The notes: generated from the letters alone by a model not told the origin. 64,000 bases of DNA from Maratus speciosus (GCA_963932465.1 OZ010786.1:537605073-537669072), one strand, 5' to 3'. Shown: positions 48,150 through 59,705, counted from the first letter of the stretch. A program made the numbers and translations.

Positions 48150-48450
48150 CTAAGTACGTTATTTTTATTTTTTTCAGCAAAGATTCAAGTATTTCAATGA
48201 AACTTTAGATGTAGATAACCCTTGCAATATCAGTGTATGTAATTATTATTGTAAGCAAACTTCAAACTTAAAATATCAATCAGAAACAATTAAAAAAATT
48301 TTTTGAAGATTCTTTTAAATGAAAACCAAAAGGAAATAATGCTCAATATATTCTCACTTAGCACTAATCCTTTTGATTATGCAAATAAAGAAGAAACACT
48401 AAAACATAGTTAATTTTATTTCTAGAAACTCCTGTTTATTGTAAAATTAA
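48150..48450 (+). repeat. Displaced third copy of the 44990-45270 segment
   Basis: Shared blocks include ATTATTATTGTAAGCAWACTTC, then TTCTTTTAAATG, ATAATGCTCAATATRTTCTCA, TTAGCACTAA and AGAAACACTAAAACATAG. Same orientation, 3.15 kb away from the second unit. Confidence 0.65.
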
Positions 48451-48619
48451 TCAAAATTTTAATGTTGTTATTGATGAATTTTTTTAAAAAAGTATTTCGA
48501 ATATATAAACTGAAATTTCAAATTCCACGACTGAACACCCCACATGGAAAAAAAATCAAGGAAAGAATTTCAAAAGCTAAGCCGTAAATATTTATTGGGA
48601 TATATAAAACTTATGCTTT

Positions 48620-48850
48620 TATTTAAGGTCGAAACATTCTTATTGCCTTAAGCAATAGCCGCTATTGAGGATCAGACAGAAAACGTATCCGGGAAATCTT
48701 CAGAGTTAGAAGGTTTACTTCTGTTAGTTTATCCAAATTGCGTTTGATTTGTATTGTTTTCGTTTGAAGTGAAAGTGTATCATTCCTCAGAAATTTAGAT
48801 TTTTCTCTATGAATTCTCTTTGAAAAGACATCAAAACGTAAGGAACAATT
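48620..48850 (+). repeat. Dispersed repeat, copy 2 (paired with 15200-15430)
   Basis: CGAAACATTCTTATTGCCTT, AGGATCAGACAGAAAACGTA, GTATTGTTTTCGTTTGAAG, TGAAAGTGTA and TTTGAAAAGACATCAAAA match the 15.2 kb copy in order. Confidence 0.6.
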
Positions 48851-48859
48851 TATATTTCT

Positions 48860-50060
48860 TAAAAATATATCATTTCGAATATCTCAACGTTTTTTATACA
48901 CTAATTGTCTTTATAAATATTTTAAATGGAATGCAGACTTTATTATACCTTCGTTAACTGGGAAATTGTTGACTTAGGAAAACTCTCTTTCTTTGGTTTA
49001 CTGGGATTTATATTTTACTCTTGTGCAGAGTAAAATGTTCCCGTGTTTAAACTATTGTTTTATTCTAAGTATCATTAGTTAATATGCTGCTGTATATTTT
49101 TAAGACTTACTTCTAGCAATAAATATTTTAAATAATGATGTAAAACAAAGCTTTTTAACTAGAAAATAGGAATTCTGCTTTTTCAGAATTTCAAGTCGCC
49201 ACCGATAAAAAAAATATATATGTATATAAATAGAGATAGTACAAAAAATATTTTAATTTTAAGATTTAAAACGCACACTTTTATTTTATACAAAATGACG
49301 TCATCCGCATCCGCTGAAGGACTTTTCATTTACGATCCAGTCTTAAACAACAACTACAGTAAAGTACGCATAGGACGTCACTATCGCTGAATAATGCACA
49401 TATCCAACAAAAAGCAATGTAGTCATTCAAGAAACTCGACTAAAAAATCTAATTATTCGTAAGCCTTCATTCGTTCGTCATATTAATATAGATATTTAAA
49501 ATTAAATTTGGTTTATAATAGCTCCATGTTTGGCACGTATTTTAATTAAATAAAAAAAAATGTTATGGGAAAATGGCAACAAAAACATATATTTACAATT
49601 TTCCAACTATTTTTACTTTACTTTCTACGGAAATGATGTATTTCAGTTGCCAAAATTCAACAAATGGTGCTAAAAACTACAAAAAAAAAATTAATATTTC
49701 AAAAATAAATTGAGATGCAGTTTAAAAAAAAAATTGCATTTAAAAGTACTTTTTTTTTCTAATACGGCGGTATAAAAATTGAAAATGAGCTGTGCTCAGA
49801 AGTTAAAAAAATGCAGTAGAGTATTTAATCGTACAATGATACATCTGTTTTGTTCTACGATTGTCTTATACAACGAAACTTTATCGTTTGCAGACGGCAT
49901 TTTAATTGCTGGGAGAAAGAAATAGCATACGGGGGGCTAAAAATACCAGTTTTCAAATTTATTGCACAGTTAAATGTACTAATTATATTAATAAAGTGTA
50001 TTTTCACTAATAAAAAATCTATTTTCATTATATGTTTTATCCGTGTAACAAACAATTCAC
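48860..50060. other. AT-rich region
   Basis: Nothing recognised beyond A-runs. The overlapping frames at 49850-50155 show no family resemblance. Confidence 0.5.
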
Positions 50061-50207
50061 ATGTTTGTTATACAGGGCAATCGAAATTCCTGTCCCTGAT
50101 TTACAAAATAAATTACACCAGAAATATACAAGCTATCAGTACGAAACCAACGTGAACATATAAAGGAATTTTGGTAGTAGTGATTACGTTGACCTTGCTG
50201 TGACTGC

Positions 50208-50217
50208 GCGCATGCGC
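50208..50217. promoter_or_regulatory. Perfect NRF1-type palindrome
   Basis: GCGCATGCGC within a local GC-rich stretch (50190-50240) immediately left of the second foldback element. Motif only. Confidence 0.3.
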
Positions 50218-50258
50218 CGAGGCCACTTCGTCACGCTATGCCTTTTCACTCATCAGTA

Positions 50259-51693
50259 GTCCAGACAATAGGGAATTTTACCTAACAAAATTAATGGTAG
50301 TTCTGGAAATCGACTTACTTTATGTTTTTTGGGTCGCTGAATCCGAATTTGTAACTTCCTACCAAAATTTACCCCGGCAACCCGGCTTTTGGTAAAAAGC
50401 CCCCCAAAATGGTTTTATTAAAAAAATCTAATTTTTTTATTGTTTCAGGGGAAAAATATCTAAAAATTCAGAAAGTAGACAAAATTTGCAACAAATTAGA
50501 TATATGACATTATGACTTAGGATGAAGGGGAAGGGGGGATCTGCCTCGGAATATGCGCGCGGTACTGCGTGAACTAAGTTGCCCAATTCCACTTAACCAC
50601 TCACAGGTTTGAATTCGCCCTCCAATCTCCCCTCCGAACTTTCCTTATAAGGTTTACTTTAAGTTTTTTGGGTCGCAGAATCCGAATTTTTAACTTATCC
50701 CCAAAATACCCCACCCCCGAAAACCCCCAAAATTGTTATTATTAACTTAAATTTCTTATTCTTTTAGGGGAAATGCATTACGAAATTCAGAAACCAGACA
50801 AAATTTGCAACAAATAGGATATACGACATTATGACGTAGGACATTCCCCGAGCGCTTTTCTCAAAAACCAATTTTTTTCAAAAAATCAATATTTTGGGTG
50901 GTTACCGGGTGAAATTTTTGTGGGAAGTTACGAATTCGGATTCAGCGACCCAAAAAACATAAAGTGAGTCCAAATCCACAACTAGGATTAATTTTTCCAG
51001 GTAAAATCCCCCATTTCTTGGACTTCATAACTTAGTGCATGAAGCGCCGCAGTGCATGTTCAGAAGCAGCCCTCCCCCTCCCCGTTCATCCTACGTCATA
51101 ATGTCATATATCCTATTTGTTGCAAATTTTGTCTAATTTCTGAATTTCGTAATGCTTTTCCCCGAAAACAATAAGAAATGTAAGTTAAAAACAACTATTT
51201 GGGGGGGGGGGGGGGTTCGGGGGTGAAATTTTTGGGAGGAAGTTAAAAATTCGGATTCATCGACCCAAAAAACTTAAATTAAACCTTATAGAGAAAGTTC
51301 GGAGGGGAGAAGGGAGGCGAATGTAAACGTTTGAGTGGTTAAGTGGAATTGCGCAACTTGATTCACGCAGCACCGCGCGCATGTTCCGAGGCAGATCCCC
51401 CCCTTCCCCTTCATCCTAAGCCATAATGTCATATATCTAATTTGTTTCAAATTTTGTCTACTTTCTGAATTTCTAGATACTATTTCCCTAAAACAATAAA
51501 AAAAAATATTTTTTTAAATAAAAACCTTTTTTGGGGGGCATTTTACCCAAATTTGGAGGGGTTGACGGGGGAAATTTTGGTGGGAAGTTAAAAATTCGGA
51601 TCCAGCGACCCAAAAAACATATAGTAAGCCTTTTTCTAGAACTACCATGAATTTTGCTAGTTTGAGCCCCTATACGGTCTCTATTGCCTGGAC
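50259..51693. mobile_element. Foldback element with sub-repeats, copy 2
   Basis: About 1.43 kb and the same family as 40133-41695. The ends are GTCCAGACAATAGGGAAT and, reverse-complemented, GTCCAGGCAATAGAGACC, with TA outside both (50257-50258 and 51694-51695). Sub-repeats GGGTCGCTGAATCCGAATTT, CAAAATTTGCAACAAATTAG and TTCCACTTAACCACTCAC recur, inverted in the right arm. The shared ends and TA flanks in two independent copies fix the element boundaries well. Confidence 0.85.
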
Positions 51694-51829
51694 TATTAGT
51701 CAGTTCACAGCACTCATGTTTGAGCGTATAGCAGAAAGCGCAGTACGTGTTGTGGTGCGCCGAGTTTAATTTTTTCATTGTGGCACAAAGTAATTTTTGC
51801 CGAGAAGATGCACATACAAACAAAATAAT

Positions 51830-52105
51830 TGTTTGCTGGTTTAATCAGTTTAAAGTGTACATAGAAGGAGATCCTTAGTTATTTCCCGAACAACAGGGTG
51901 AGATCATATTGAAGTTTTATAAATAAAATAAAAATAACTAGGAGATTTGTACAATCTAACAGTGCAAAAATAAATGGTTTATCTTTATTAAGTCCTTAGT
52001 CATTTTAATTCAAAATGAGAGACATCGTTTTCGATTACTCTGTATAAATATTATTTTGTCCTAAAATAACGTATTACTTTGTTCAAATAGAGAGGTAACA
52101 TATTG

Positions 52106-52154
<49 letters not shown>

Positions 52155-52530
52155 AAGTGTCGTTATCAATGGTAAAATTTACAGTGGGATGGCTATTCTC
52201 TTTATTATATTTTTCCACACCAAAATATATTATCTATTCATTATCCGTAAGATTCACGAAAATGCATGGTTCTGAAAATGAGGAATTATAACAAAAGCTA
52301 AGAATAATATCTTCTTCCAAACACATCGTGTAATCAATAATGAATCATGACATTCTTTAATAAATGATCTACAGTTGCTTATGAGTTTTTGTCTTTATTC
52401 AGTTACAATTTATCGGTGAAATGATTTTTTTCAAACGAATGAACTGTGTAGCAATATTCTCTTCTATTTATAAGAACTGATAAATTCTGAATATCGAGTC
52501 ATTTCTTTAAGAGAACTTCATACACATTTA
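51830..52530. other. AT-rich spacer with a 48-base poly(A)
   Basis: Poly(A) at 52106-52153. The open frame crossing it (52103-52291) is an artefact. Nothing else recognised. Confidence 0.6.
52106..52153 (+). repeat. Poly(A), 48 bases
   Basis: The longest pure A run in the window. No retroposon body recognised to its left. Confidence 0.95.
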
Positions 52531-52551
52531 TATATATATATATATATATTA

Positions 52552-54840
52552 GGGTGGAACTAAAAAACGAAGTTTCGAATTTTATATTCTAATAGTGATT
52601 ATTTTTTTCCTTTTTAACTCCATAAAAAGAAAATATTTTTCTTTTAATTTTAAAATGATATTTTCCGGTTCCTCAAAGCGCCTGATTTTCCATAAAAAAC
52701 GAAAAAAGACAATAATTGCATGAAAATTTTTTTAAGCTTATTGTTAAATTTATATTTTTCAAAATTAAATTAATTAAGTGTTAATGTCCTACAATAAAGA
52801 GAATAATTTAGTTTGAGTGCCTTAGAAAAGTTAGCCCCACTTTATTTGACTTTTGTAGAAGCCAGCGTTGTGGGCGTCGGCTTTCATTGTCTCTGATTTA
52901 TTTGGCTGCGACACATAACAAATTAGTCCATTTTAACAGGTGTTAACAGTTTCTTTAATTATTTTTCGATAAACATTCGGTGTCATAAGTGACAAAGTCT
53001 GTTAATGTACCTAAATCTAGATAATTGTTGAAGTGTCCTGTATTTCGTGAACCAAAACAATTAACATTAGACTGTCATCTTTGACGAACATTTGAAGAAG
53101 TTATGAAACATTATTTTTGGGTTCAATTTAACTTAAAATCTGACAGCTGGAATCTGGTACACACTATTTCTAAAATATCTAAAGCTGTTGATACAATTAA
53201 AAGTGTATTGCTGAGACCTTCAATTCCAATGGTTTCTGATACACAAATCATAAAAAATGATTAGAGACTAGTGCGGGAAATGTCAAAATTTGAAGAAAAA
53301 TATTAAGATTAGAAAGAATAATCCCACATCCAATATAAAATTGTAAAATGTTAGGTAATCCTGTAAAAAACATTTCTTTGTGTAAAAGCACTAAATATTA
53401 TCGTGTATCAGAACAAGAACGTCACTTTCTCAAAGACCAAAAAGAGATGGGGTGATGGCAATAGGATCAATAGATATAAAAACTACAAAAAATGTGTAGC
53501 AAGACTGGAAATGGAAATATCAAGGAAAAAAGTTATTTTAAAACAAAAAAATGATGTTTTGATTGAATGATCGTCAAGTGTAAAAATCAGTTCGGAAGGA
53601 AATAGTTCAATCGGTTGTTTTTCTAAATCTGAATTTGATAATCAATATGGTGAAAGAACCGGAGTATTAGACAGAACTCCAAATTTGATTGCAAATGGCA
53701 CCTTAGAAGATATGGGTATTTCTGATGATAATAAAGAAAAGGTAACTGAAAGAAGGACTTGAAGACGACAAAGAGAAAAGAAAAGGGAGAATTTGAAAGA
53801 ACAGGAAAGACGAAATGAGTTAATTTTAGAAGGTTAGTATTTTGATGGCAGAAAGGATAACGCTATGATAACTGAAGCAGAGGGGAAAAAAGTATAAAGA
53901 ATCATTAAAGACGAACATCTGGTCTCAGTTCAAAAACCAGGATAAAATATATTGGTCATATTTCATTGACATCTTCTTCTTATATTAATATAGCCACTGC
54001 AATTTTGGTGTATTTTCAAAGTAATAATACAGACATTTCAAGTTTGAGAGTTATTAGGTGAAACAGAAACACCTTTAATGCAGGATGCAAATCTGGAGTT
54101 GTTAAAACATCGGAAGCAATACCCTAAAAACTTTATAATGGATAATTTGATTATTACATGCAAATGAACTTTTTCTTAGATACTTACTTCAACATCTTGC
54201 TGGAAAAACTACGGGTACAAAAGGATTTTCTGGACCAGTAGGAAAGTACTTGAAAAATGCGAACATATTGAAATTATAGACTATAAAAACATTGATCCTA
54301 TCTTGACGGTCTGATTGGATGAAGAACTTAAAAAAAAGTACAAACAGGGGATACACCTGAATTTTAGATTTTCCTTGTCATACTCAAACAGTGGAAAACG
54401 TGTGTCAAAATTGTCCCGCTAGCTGAGTCAACCGTCTTTAAATATTAAGCAAAAGATGGCTTAATCTTGGGAAAGTTGAATTCCCACAATGTAATGACAA
54501 AGTTTGCCTAAAAAGACAGTAGGTTGAATATCCAATTTAATTAATTCATAACAAAGGGAGGTAAGGAGGGTGGAAGTCGATATTTAACCACCTCTTCGTG
54601 GTGACTTCTGGATAGTATTTGCTAAATAAAAGAAGATATGAGCTAACAGCTACGTTGTTTACTTTAAGTTACTTTATACTGAAATTTCCAAATTTTGACC
54701 TCCTTGAGGAACCGGAAAACAACTTAATTTAAAAAAACATTTTCAGCCAAAAGTTTAGACATCCAAAAAGGAAAAAAAGTTTTCACTATTACACATTAAA
54801 ATAAAAAAGTTTTTTTTTACCCTATACTTAAGTTCCACCC
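52552..54840 (+). mobile_element. 2.3 kb DNA element with GGGTGGAACT ends
   Basis: The left end reads TAGGGTGGAACTAAAAAACG; the reverse complement of the right end reads TAGGGTGGAACTTAAGTATA. A second inverted pair further in is TTTTCCGGTTCCTCAAAGCG against TTTTCCGGTTCCTCAAGGAG, so the terminal repeats extend about 130-170 bp. It sits in a (TA)n tract, so a TA duplication is possible but cannot be proved. It contains a decayed transposase-like gene on the plus strand. Confidence 0.75.
53100..54530 (+). pseudogene. Degenerate transposase-like gene, LLHANEL-GKTTG family
   Basis: Blocks in order, in shifting frames: YRVSEQERHFLKDQK with AIGSIDIKTTKN (53395-53490), GERTGVLDRTPNLIANGTLE then DMGISDDNKEKV (53650-53745), RRQREKKRENLKEQERRNEL (53765-53825), NTDISSLRVI (about 54028-54060), LLHANELFLRYLLQHLAGKT followed by TGTKGFSGPVGKYL (54155-54255), and DFPCHTQTVENV (about 54365-54405). 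From memory, the order 'DRTGVSDRAAA..', 'CDGTNVNTG', 'LLHANELPLRHL', 'GKTTGPRGFSGPIGK', 'PCHTQAVER' belongs to a large multicopy arthropod protein family of unclear class. Here the CDGT motif is lost and many stops and frameshifts are present. Together with the matching ends it links that family to a DNA transposon. Confidence 0.65.
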
Positions 54841-54856
54841 TAATATATATATAAAA

Positions 54857-54889
<33 letters not shown>
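54857..54889 (+). repeat. Poly(A) run
   Basis: About 33 A just outside the right end of the 2.3 kb element. Confidence 0.9.
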
Positions 54890-54890
<1 letters not shown>

Positions 54891-54925
54891 AACATATGAA
54901 TTCCGCTCCCACTCCCTTTATTACT

Positions 54926-55664
54926 TTCTTCTATCTTCATTAGAAGAAAGTATTGTAATCGAAATTTTTTTTCGCTTCCGGTTTTCGACACATTTACACG
55001 TTTTAGGGGTCAGAGATCACAAAACACATGTGTATTTAACATGTATGTATAAATTAGACATTTATACAAAATGTCAGTTTGTCCGTGTGTCCGTATGTCT
55101 GTGTGTCGCTATTGTACCATCAAAAATTGTATGAAGTTATGCATAGAATTGAACCAAATTTTTTTTAAATTTTTTGGCTATGGCAAGCAGATCCTCCATT
55201 AATTTGGAAAACATCTGCAGGTAGGGATCGCTGTAATAGCGATTTTTGTGGATTTTGAATATTGTACCATTAAAAAGTGTATGAAGTTATGCATAGAATT
55301 TAACAAAATTTTTTGTGTATGTTTGTGGCAATGGCAAGAAAGTCCTCTCTGAATTTGGAAAAATTCCGCCGGTAGTGGGCGCTGTAATAGCGATTTTTGT
55401 GCATCTTGAATATTGTACCATAGAAAAGTCTATGAAGTTATGCACAGAATTGAACCAAATGTTTTTGTGTATGTTTTTGGCGATGGCAAGAAGGTCCTAC
55501 CTGAACTTGGAAAAATTCCGCCAGAAGGGGCGCTGTAATAGCCGTTTTTGTACAATTTTCAATATTGTACCATCGAAAAGTGTATGAAGTTATGCATAAT
55601 TCTAATAAAAATTCTATAAAAACTAATTAAAATGAAATATTGAGATTAGATAGAAGAAAGTTTT
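54926..55664. mobile_element. Element with ACTTTCTTCTATCT ends enclosing a tandem array
   Basis: ACTTTCTTCTATCTTCAT on the left and, reverse-complemented, ACTTTCTTCTATCTAATC on the right form an inverted pair about 740 bp apart. Between them lie a GTTTGTCCGTGTGTCCGTAT stretch and four copies of a 150 bp tandem unit. Non-autonomous. The superfamily is unknown. Confidence 0.55.
55111..55620 (+). repeat. Tandem array, about 150 bp unit
   Basis: Units start at 55111, 55261, 55412 and 55563 with ATTGTACCAT. Each continues with GTATGAAGTTATGCATAGAA, a GGCAAGnAGGTCCTC block, TTTGGAAAAATTCCGCC and GCGCTGTAATAGCGATTTTT; the fourth is partial. The frame at 55315-55587 is a by-product of the array. Confidence 0.85.
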
Positions 55665-55744
55665 GGCACTGGCACATCCAACAAGTTATATATTAATATG
55701 TGATGTCTAAATAGGCAGTCTGAATTAAACATCTCTACGCGTCT

Positions 55745-56175
55745 GTATTTTGGCGATAATTAATTATTTCAGGTTGAAGATACATGACTTTTGCAATATA
55801 GATTTTACTTTAACCGTTTCAATTATATCCATTAATGGGTGTACCGTCTATAGTCTAAATATAACGAAATAGGGTAGTCGCAGATACATAACATTTTACA
55901 ATTTACAATTTACTGCAATGATTGTTTTTCTATCCATTAATGTCTGTACCATCTGTAGTTAGTAAATAGAGAATAGTTGCAGTTTGAAGATACAAAACTT
56001 TTTTCAATTTCGATTTCACTACAATTATTAGAATTATATCAATTAATGTCTGTACCTTGTGTACTTATTAATTTACTACACTAAATAGTAATTTAGTGTA
56101 GACAGCAGATACAAAATCTTTGACAATTTAAGTTTTAATTTTTAAATTTAATGCATTATCTATGAATTAATGTGA
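55745..56175 (+). repeat. Tandem array, about 105-125 bp unit, four units
   Basis: Units near 55772, 55876, 55979 and 56105 each carry GCAGATACAnAACTTTT or GAAGATACAAAACTTTT. After an AT-rich stretch comes ATCCATTAATGTCTGTACCAT. Diverged, and directly adjacent to the previous array. Confidence 0.7.
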
Positions 56176-56216
56176 GCATAAATGAGTAAATGTATGATGT
56201 TCTATTATAGTGTTAA

Positions 56217-56423
56217 CCCTTTCAAGGGCAGTGGTATGTTTATGAAAGCACTTAATTTTATTTCCCAAACGCCATAATGGCTCCAGAATTTTGCTAAATT
56301 TTTTTTCATTTAATATGCATGTGAAATATAGCCTTTTTCTTATTTCCAAATACCGATGCCTAAATTCGGATGCCGTAATTTATTTCAACATTTTAGTACT
56401 GAAAGTACTTTGCCCTGAAAGGG
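56217..56423. mobile_element. piggyBac-type MITE, copy 2
   Basis: 207 bp between TTAA sites at 56213-56216 and 56424-56427. The ends read CCCTTTCAAGGGCAGTGG and, reverse-complemented, CCCTTTCAGGGCAAAGTA. The frame at 56167-56349 is a chance frame across it. Its terminal sequence resembles that of 36230-36429. Confidence 0.82.
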
Positions 56424-56429
56424 TTAACA

Positions 56430-57360
56430 TAATATAATAGAAGGGAAAAACGCAGTGAACGATTTTTGGTTAATGGGTATAAAATAAATTAAGGTTGTAT
56501 GTTACTACAGTGTTAAGAATCGTATACGTATAGGTCACTGGTGGGTAGAAAATTCAGTTTGGTTAAATATAAAAAAATAGAAATATATTTTCAGTTCATT
56601 ATAGAAAAGAACAATTAATACAAAATGTGACTTATGAAGACATATTATACTAAAACAATAAAATATTCATCCATTTGGCTATGATTTTGTTGCACAAGTT
56701 GTATTCAATAAATATATATCTATATTTAAGTAGCAACGGCATGTACTTAAACTATCCATTTAGAAGTCTCGCAATATCCGAATTTATCAATTTTTATATC
56801 CGCTTTTTAATATATTGTACCTATCCCATTAATAAAGATTCATTTTATTCAATTTATGAACTGCAGAAATGATCTTCTTGACTATATTTCTTTCAATAAC
56901 GCAGGATTTATTGTCTATATAATTCGATGTTTTAGTCTCTTTTGTTACAAAACCTAATTGCCTGTATAGACGGTAAATATGGTATTTTTTAAATACGAGT
57001 AGTATACGTAAAGAAAAACTACAATGAAAGTTTTCTGGAAAAATATTGCCCTGACACAGTTATAAATTATACATTTTTTCATAAATCTTCATAAACTTAA
57101 ATGAAAGCCACCACATAATTTGTGGGTGGTATTGATAAAAGCACATGATAACTTTTACTTTATATTTTTCCTATAAGCCATTCTATTTCTTTCTTTAATG
57201 GGATAGAATGAAACCCAGCCACAAAACGGGTATTGTTTCCATTTAAAACATCATTTTTCAATTAAAAAGAGATTAATAAATTCACATGCAATAGAATTAT
57301 CAAATGTGTCTTAATTAATTAGTTTTCACATAACCTATATCAAAAACTGGAACATGTACG
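56430..57360. other. AT-rich spacer
   Basis: Nothing recognised. Confidence 0.5.
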
Positions 57361-57369
57361 GTTACTGTA

Positions 57370-57546
57370 CAGGGTTGCCACAATTCAGGGCATTACCAGA
57401 TTAGGAAATTCTTCGGTACCAGTATTTTCTTACACAAAATCTCTTCTTAAATAAAGCTAAATTATGAGCGTTTTACCTAGATTTACTTTTCTATAAACAA
57501 ATACTGATATTTCACCTGGAAAATTTCCTGAAGCGTGACAACCCTG
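57370..57546. mobile_element. 177 bp MITE with CAGGGTTGCCAC ends
   Basis: The left end CAGGGTTGCCACAATTCAGG and the reverse complement of the right end, CAGGGTTGTCACGCTTCAGG, match at most positions. CAGGGTTGnCAC ends are typical of hAT-type MITEs from memory, but no clear 8-bp duplication is seen. Part of its interior is repeated at 57713-57815. Confidence 0.65.
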
Positions 57547-57712
57547 CTATAGAATCACTAGTGTCAAGTGATAGAGTAATTTTACTTTTTCTTATGAAAG
57601 AAACCATAGATAAAAAAACAAACATTTGTAGGATTTCTTCCTGTGTACGATATTAGGATATTTTTTTAAAATTTATAATTTAGATAATTTTATTTTATAT
57701 TTATATTTATAA

Positions 57713-57815
57713 ATTCTTCGGTACCAATATTTTCTTATACAAAATCTCTTCTTAAATAAAGCTAAACTTTCTTCTTAAATAAAGCTAAATTTTAAGCGTT
57801 TTGCTAGCTTGTGTA
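57713..57815 (+). repeat. Partial second copy of the CAGGGTTGCCAC MITE interior
   Basis: ATTCTTCGGTACCAATATTT, ACAAAATCTCTTCTTAAATA and AGCGTTTTGCTAG repeat 57410-57480 in the same orientation. TTCTTAAATAAAGCTAAA is itself duplicated in tandem here. Confidence 0.75.
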
Positions 57816-58045
57816 TTCCGGCCCTTGTCAGGGACTGCGGCGTTGCCGAAGTGTTGCACCGGCCACTGCTGCAACTTTCTCCATCACTACATCTTTCCCT
57901 CACTGTCAGGTGATGTTGTTCCGGGTGCACTGGCTCTTTTAAGAGGTACGCTAAGGCGTAATGTCGTTACCGGCATCGCCACGACGCTCGGGCGGCATTG
58001 GACTGTCACGGCATCCCAGAACGGATCCAAATGGCGATTGTAGTG
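57805..58045. other. Isolated GC-rich island of unknown origin
   Basis: About 240 bp of clearly GC-rich DNA in AT-rich surroundings. An 80-codon frame (57801-58043, +) spans it, but its product resembles no family I know. It could be a fragment of a GC-rich mobile element or a transferred piece. No terminal repeats found. Confidence 0.35.
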
Positions 58046-58139
58046 AGTTGATTCCTAAAAGTAGGTTTATTATAACAGATTTTATCAGTTCAGTGTTTCT
58101 TTCTGATCTCACTGTATCTATTCAATTGTTTCACAATAT

Positions 58140-58761
58140 TTGACTTACTTTTTATAGAAGTTGCCCTAAATAGCTGAGTACCAAATTAGGAAATAAAAAA
58201 ATTTAAATCTTCCATACGTGCGCATTTAACATTTATGTCACACAAATGCCCATTTCTCATCAAATATTAAGGATATTTATGTTTTAATTGCAGGGTATGG
58301 TTTCTAAAATTCTTTGTCAGATTTCGGGAAAGTTGAATTAAATTTGGATGAAAACACTTTAGGCTTTAAACAAAAAACTTTTGAAATTTTCACAGAAACG
58401 TTAACATCTTCGCGAATATGAGGGCTATGCTTAAACAAACGCACACAAACATAGAACAGGACCTAAATAGTCATTTAACACAGTGGCATACAATTTTCTG
58501 CAATTTCTATTTCATAACTAATCATAAATATTATTTTATTATTAAATTTATTATTGACCCCCTAATTGTCCTCCCGATTAGAACTTCCTGAGAAATAAGA
58601 ATTCAAACAATTCCTAATATTCTGAAAATTCAAGAATAATTCATCAAGATTTTCAAAAGGTATTCGACAATCCGAAAAAATCTGAAGCTTCCGGTCAGTT
58701 ATCCTTTATTTTTGGACATGAGTGTATATTTTAACGTATAGTGAAATTTCGCTATTATATA

Positions 58762-58797
<36 letters not shown>

Positions 58798-59040
58798 AGA
58801 CCTCATGTTTATAGTTAAAAAAAATTAATCCAAATATTGAAAAAAAATTTTTTTTCTAATTAAAAAAATTATAGTAAACTAAAATGTATTTAATAATTCA
58901 AAAACGAAATTTGTTTGAAACTCACTGTTTCAAACAAATGAATAAAATAAAAAAAAAAATCTTTCAAAGTATTGTTAGATGCCTTACTTAAAAATAAAAT
59001 ATTCTATGTTATAAAATCTTTCATAGAAGTGCCCAATTAC
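58140..59040. other. AT-rich spacer with poly(A)
   Basis: Poly(A) at about 58768-58796. Nothing else recognised. Confidence 0.5.
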
Positions 59041-59045
59041 ATCCA

Positions 59046-59350
59046 CACTGTAAAAAAAAAACACTGTAAATTGGCCAGCACAAACTCGATCACAGTTGAA
59101 TATACTGTACCTTCTTTGGTTTCCTGACTATTTAAACATGAAAAATACAGTACTTGCGTAAAATTAACAGTACAATGTAATGGCAATTTGGACGCCAGTA
59201 CATTGTTCTGTTAATTTTACCCAACTACTTTATTTTCCATGTTTAAATAGTCAGGAAATTAAAGAAAGATACAGTACATTCAACTGTGATCGAGTTTGTG
59301 CGCGAGATGAACAGTACTTTGTATTGTAAAAATGTCGTTTTTTTACAGTG
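59046..59350. mobile_element. 305 bp palindromic MITE with CACTGTAAAA ends
   Basis: The arms mirror each other: CACAAACTCGATCACAGTTG against CAACTGTGATCGAGTTTGTG, CCTGACTATTTAAACATG against CATGTTTAAATAGTCAGG, and GTACTTGCGTAAAATTAACA against TGTTAATTTTACCCAACTAC. The outer ends CACTGTAAAAAAA match those of the 2.3 kb foldback at 31947-34248. CACTG-type ends are compatible with hAT; the flanks ACATCCAC and GCATACAA agree only partly. Confidence 0.8.
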
Positions 59351-59599
59351 CATACAATCAATCCATTCTGTAATGCACAAAAAAATAAATATATTGTAAG
59401 GTGATGCAAGAGTGCGCGGTGTACAAGGGTACACACACGCAGAGCGAATATCTAATGCCAAGAGTTTTGCATTTATCTACAGTTCTAAACGATGTGATGG
59501 CGTGATAATTTTATGGTGAAATAAAACTCCGTATTTTGGAGAAATGTTAAATGATTCAGAAGAGTAAATGTGACTTTGAACTTCTCGTTACAATAATTA

Positions 59600-59705
59600 T
59601 GGTTTTTGAAAACAGGATCTTAATAAAGATTACAACTCTACGTTAATATTTTTAGTTTTAAAACAGGATCTTAATAAAGATTACAACGCTACGTTATGTT
59701 TTTTT
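59600..59705 (+). repeat. Tandem duplication of about 53 bp
   Basis: AACAGGATCTTAATAAAGAT followed by TACAACnCTACGTTA occurs twice in a row, then a T run at 59698-59722. Confidence 0.85.
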
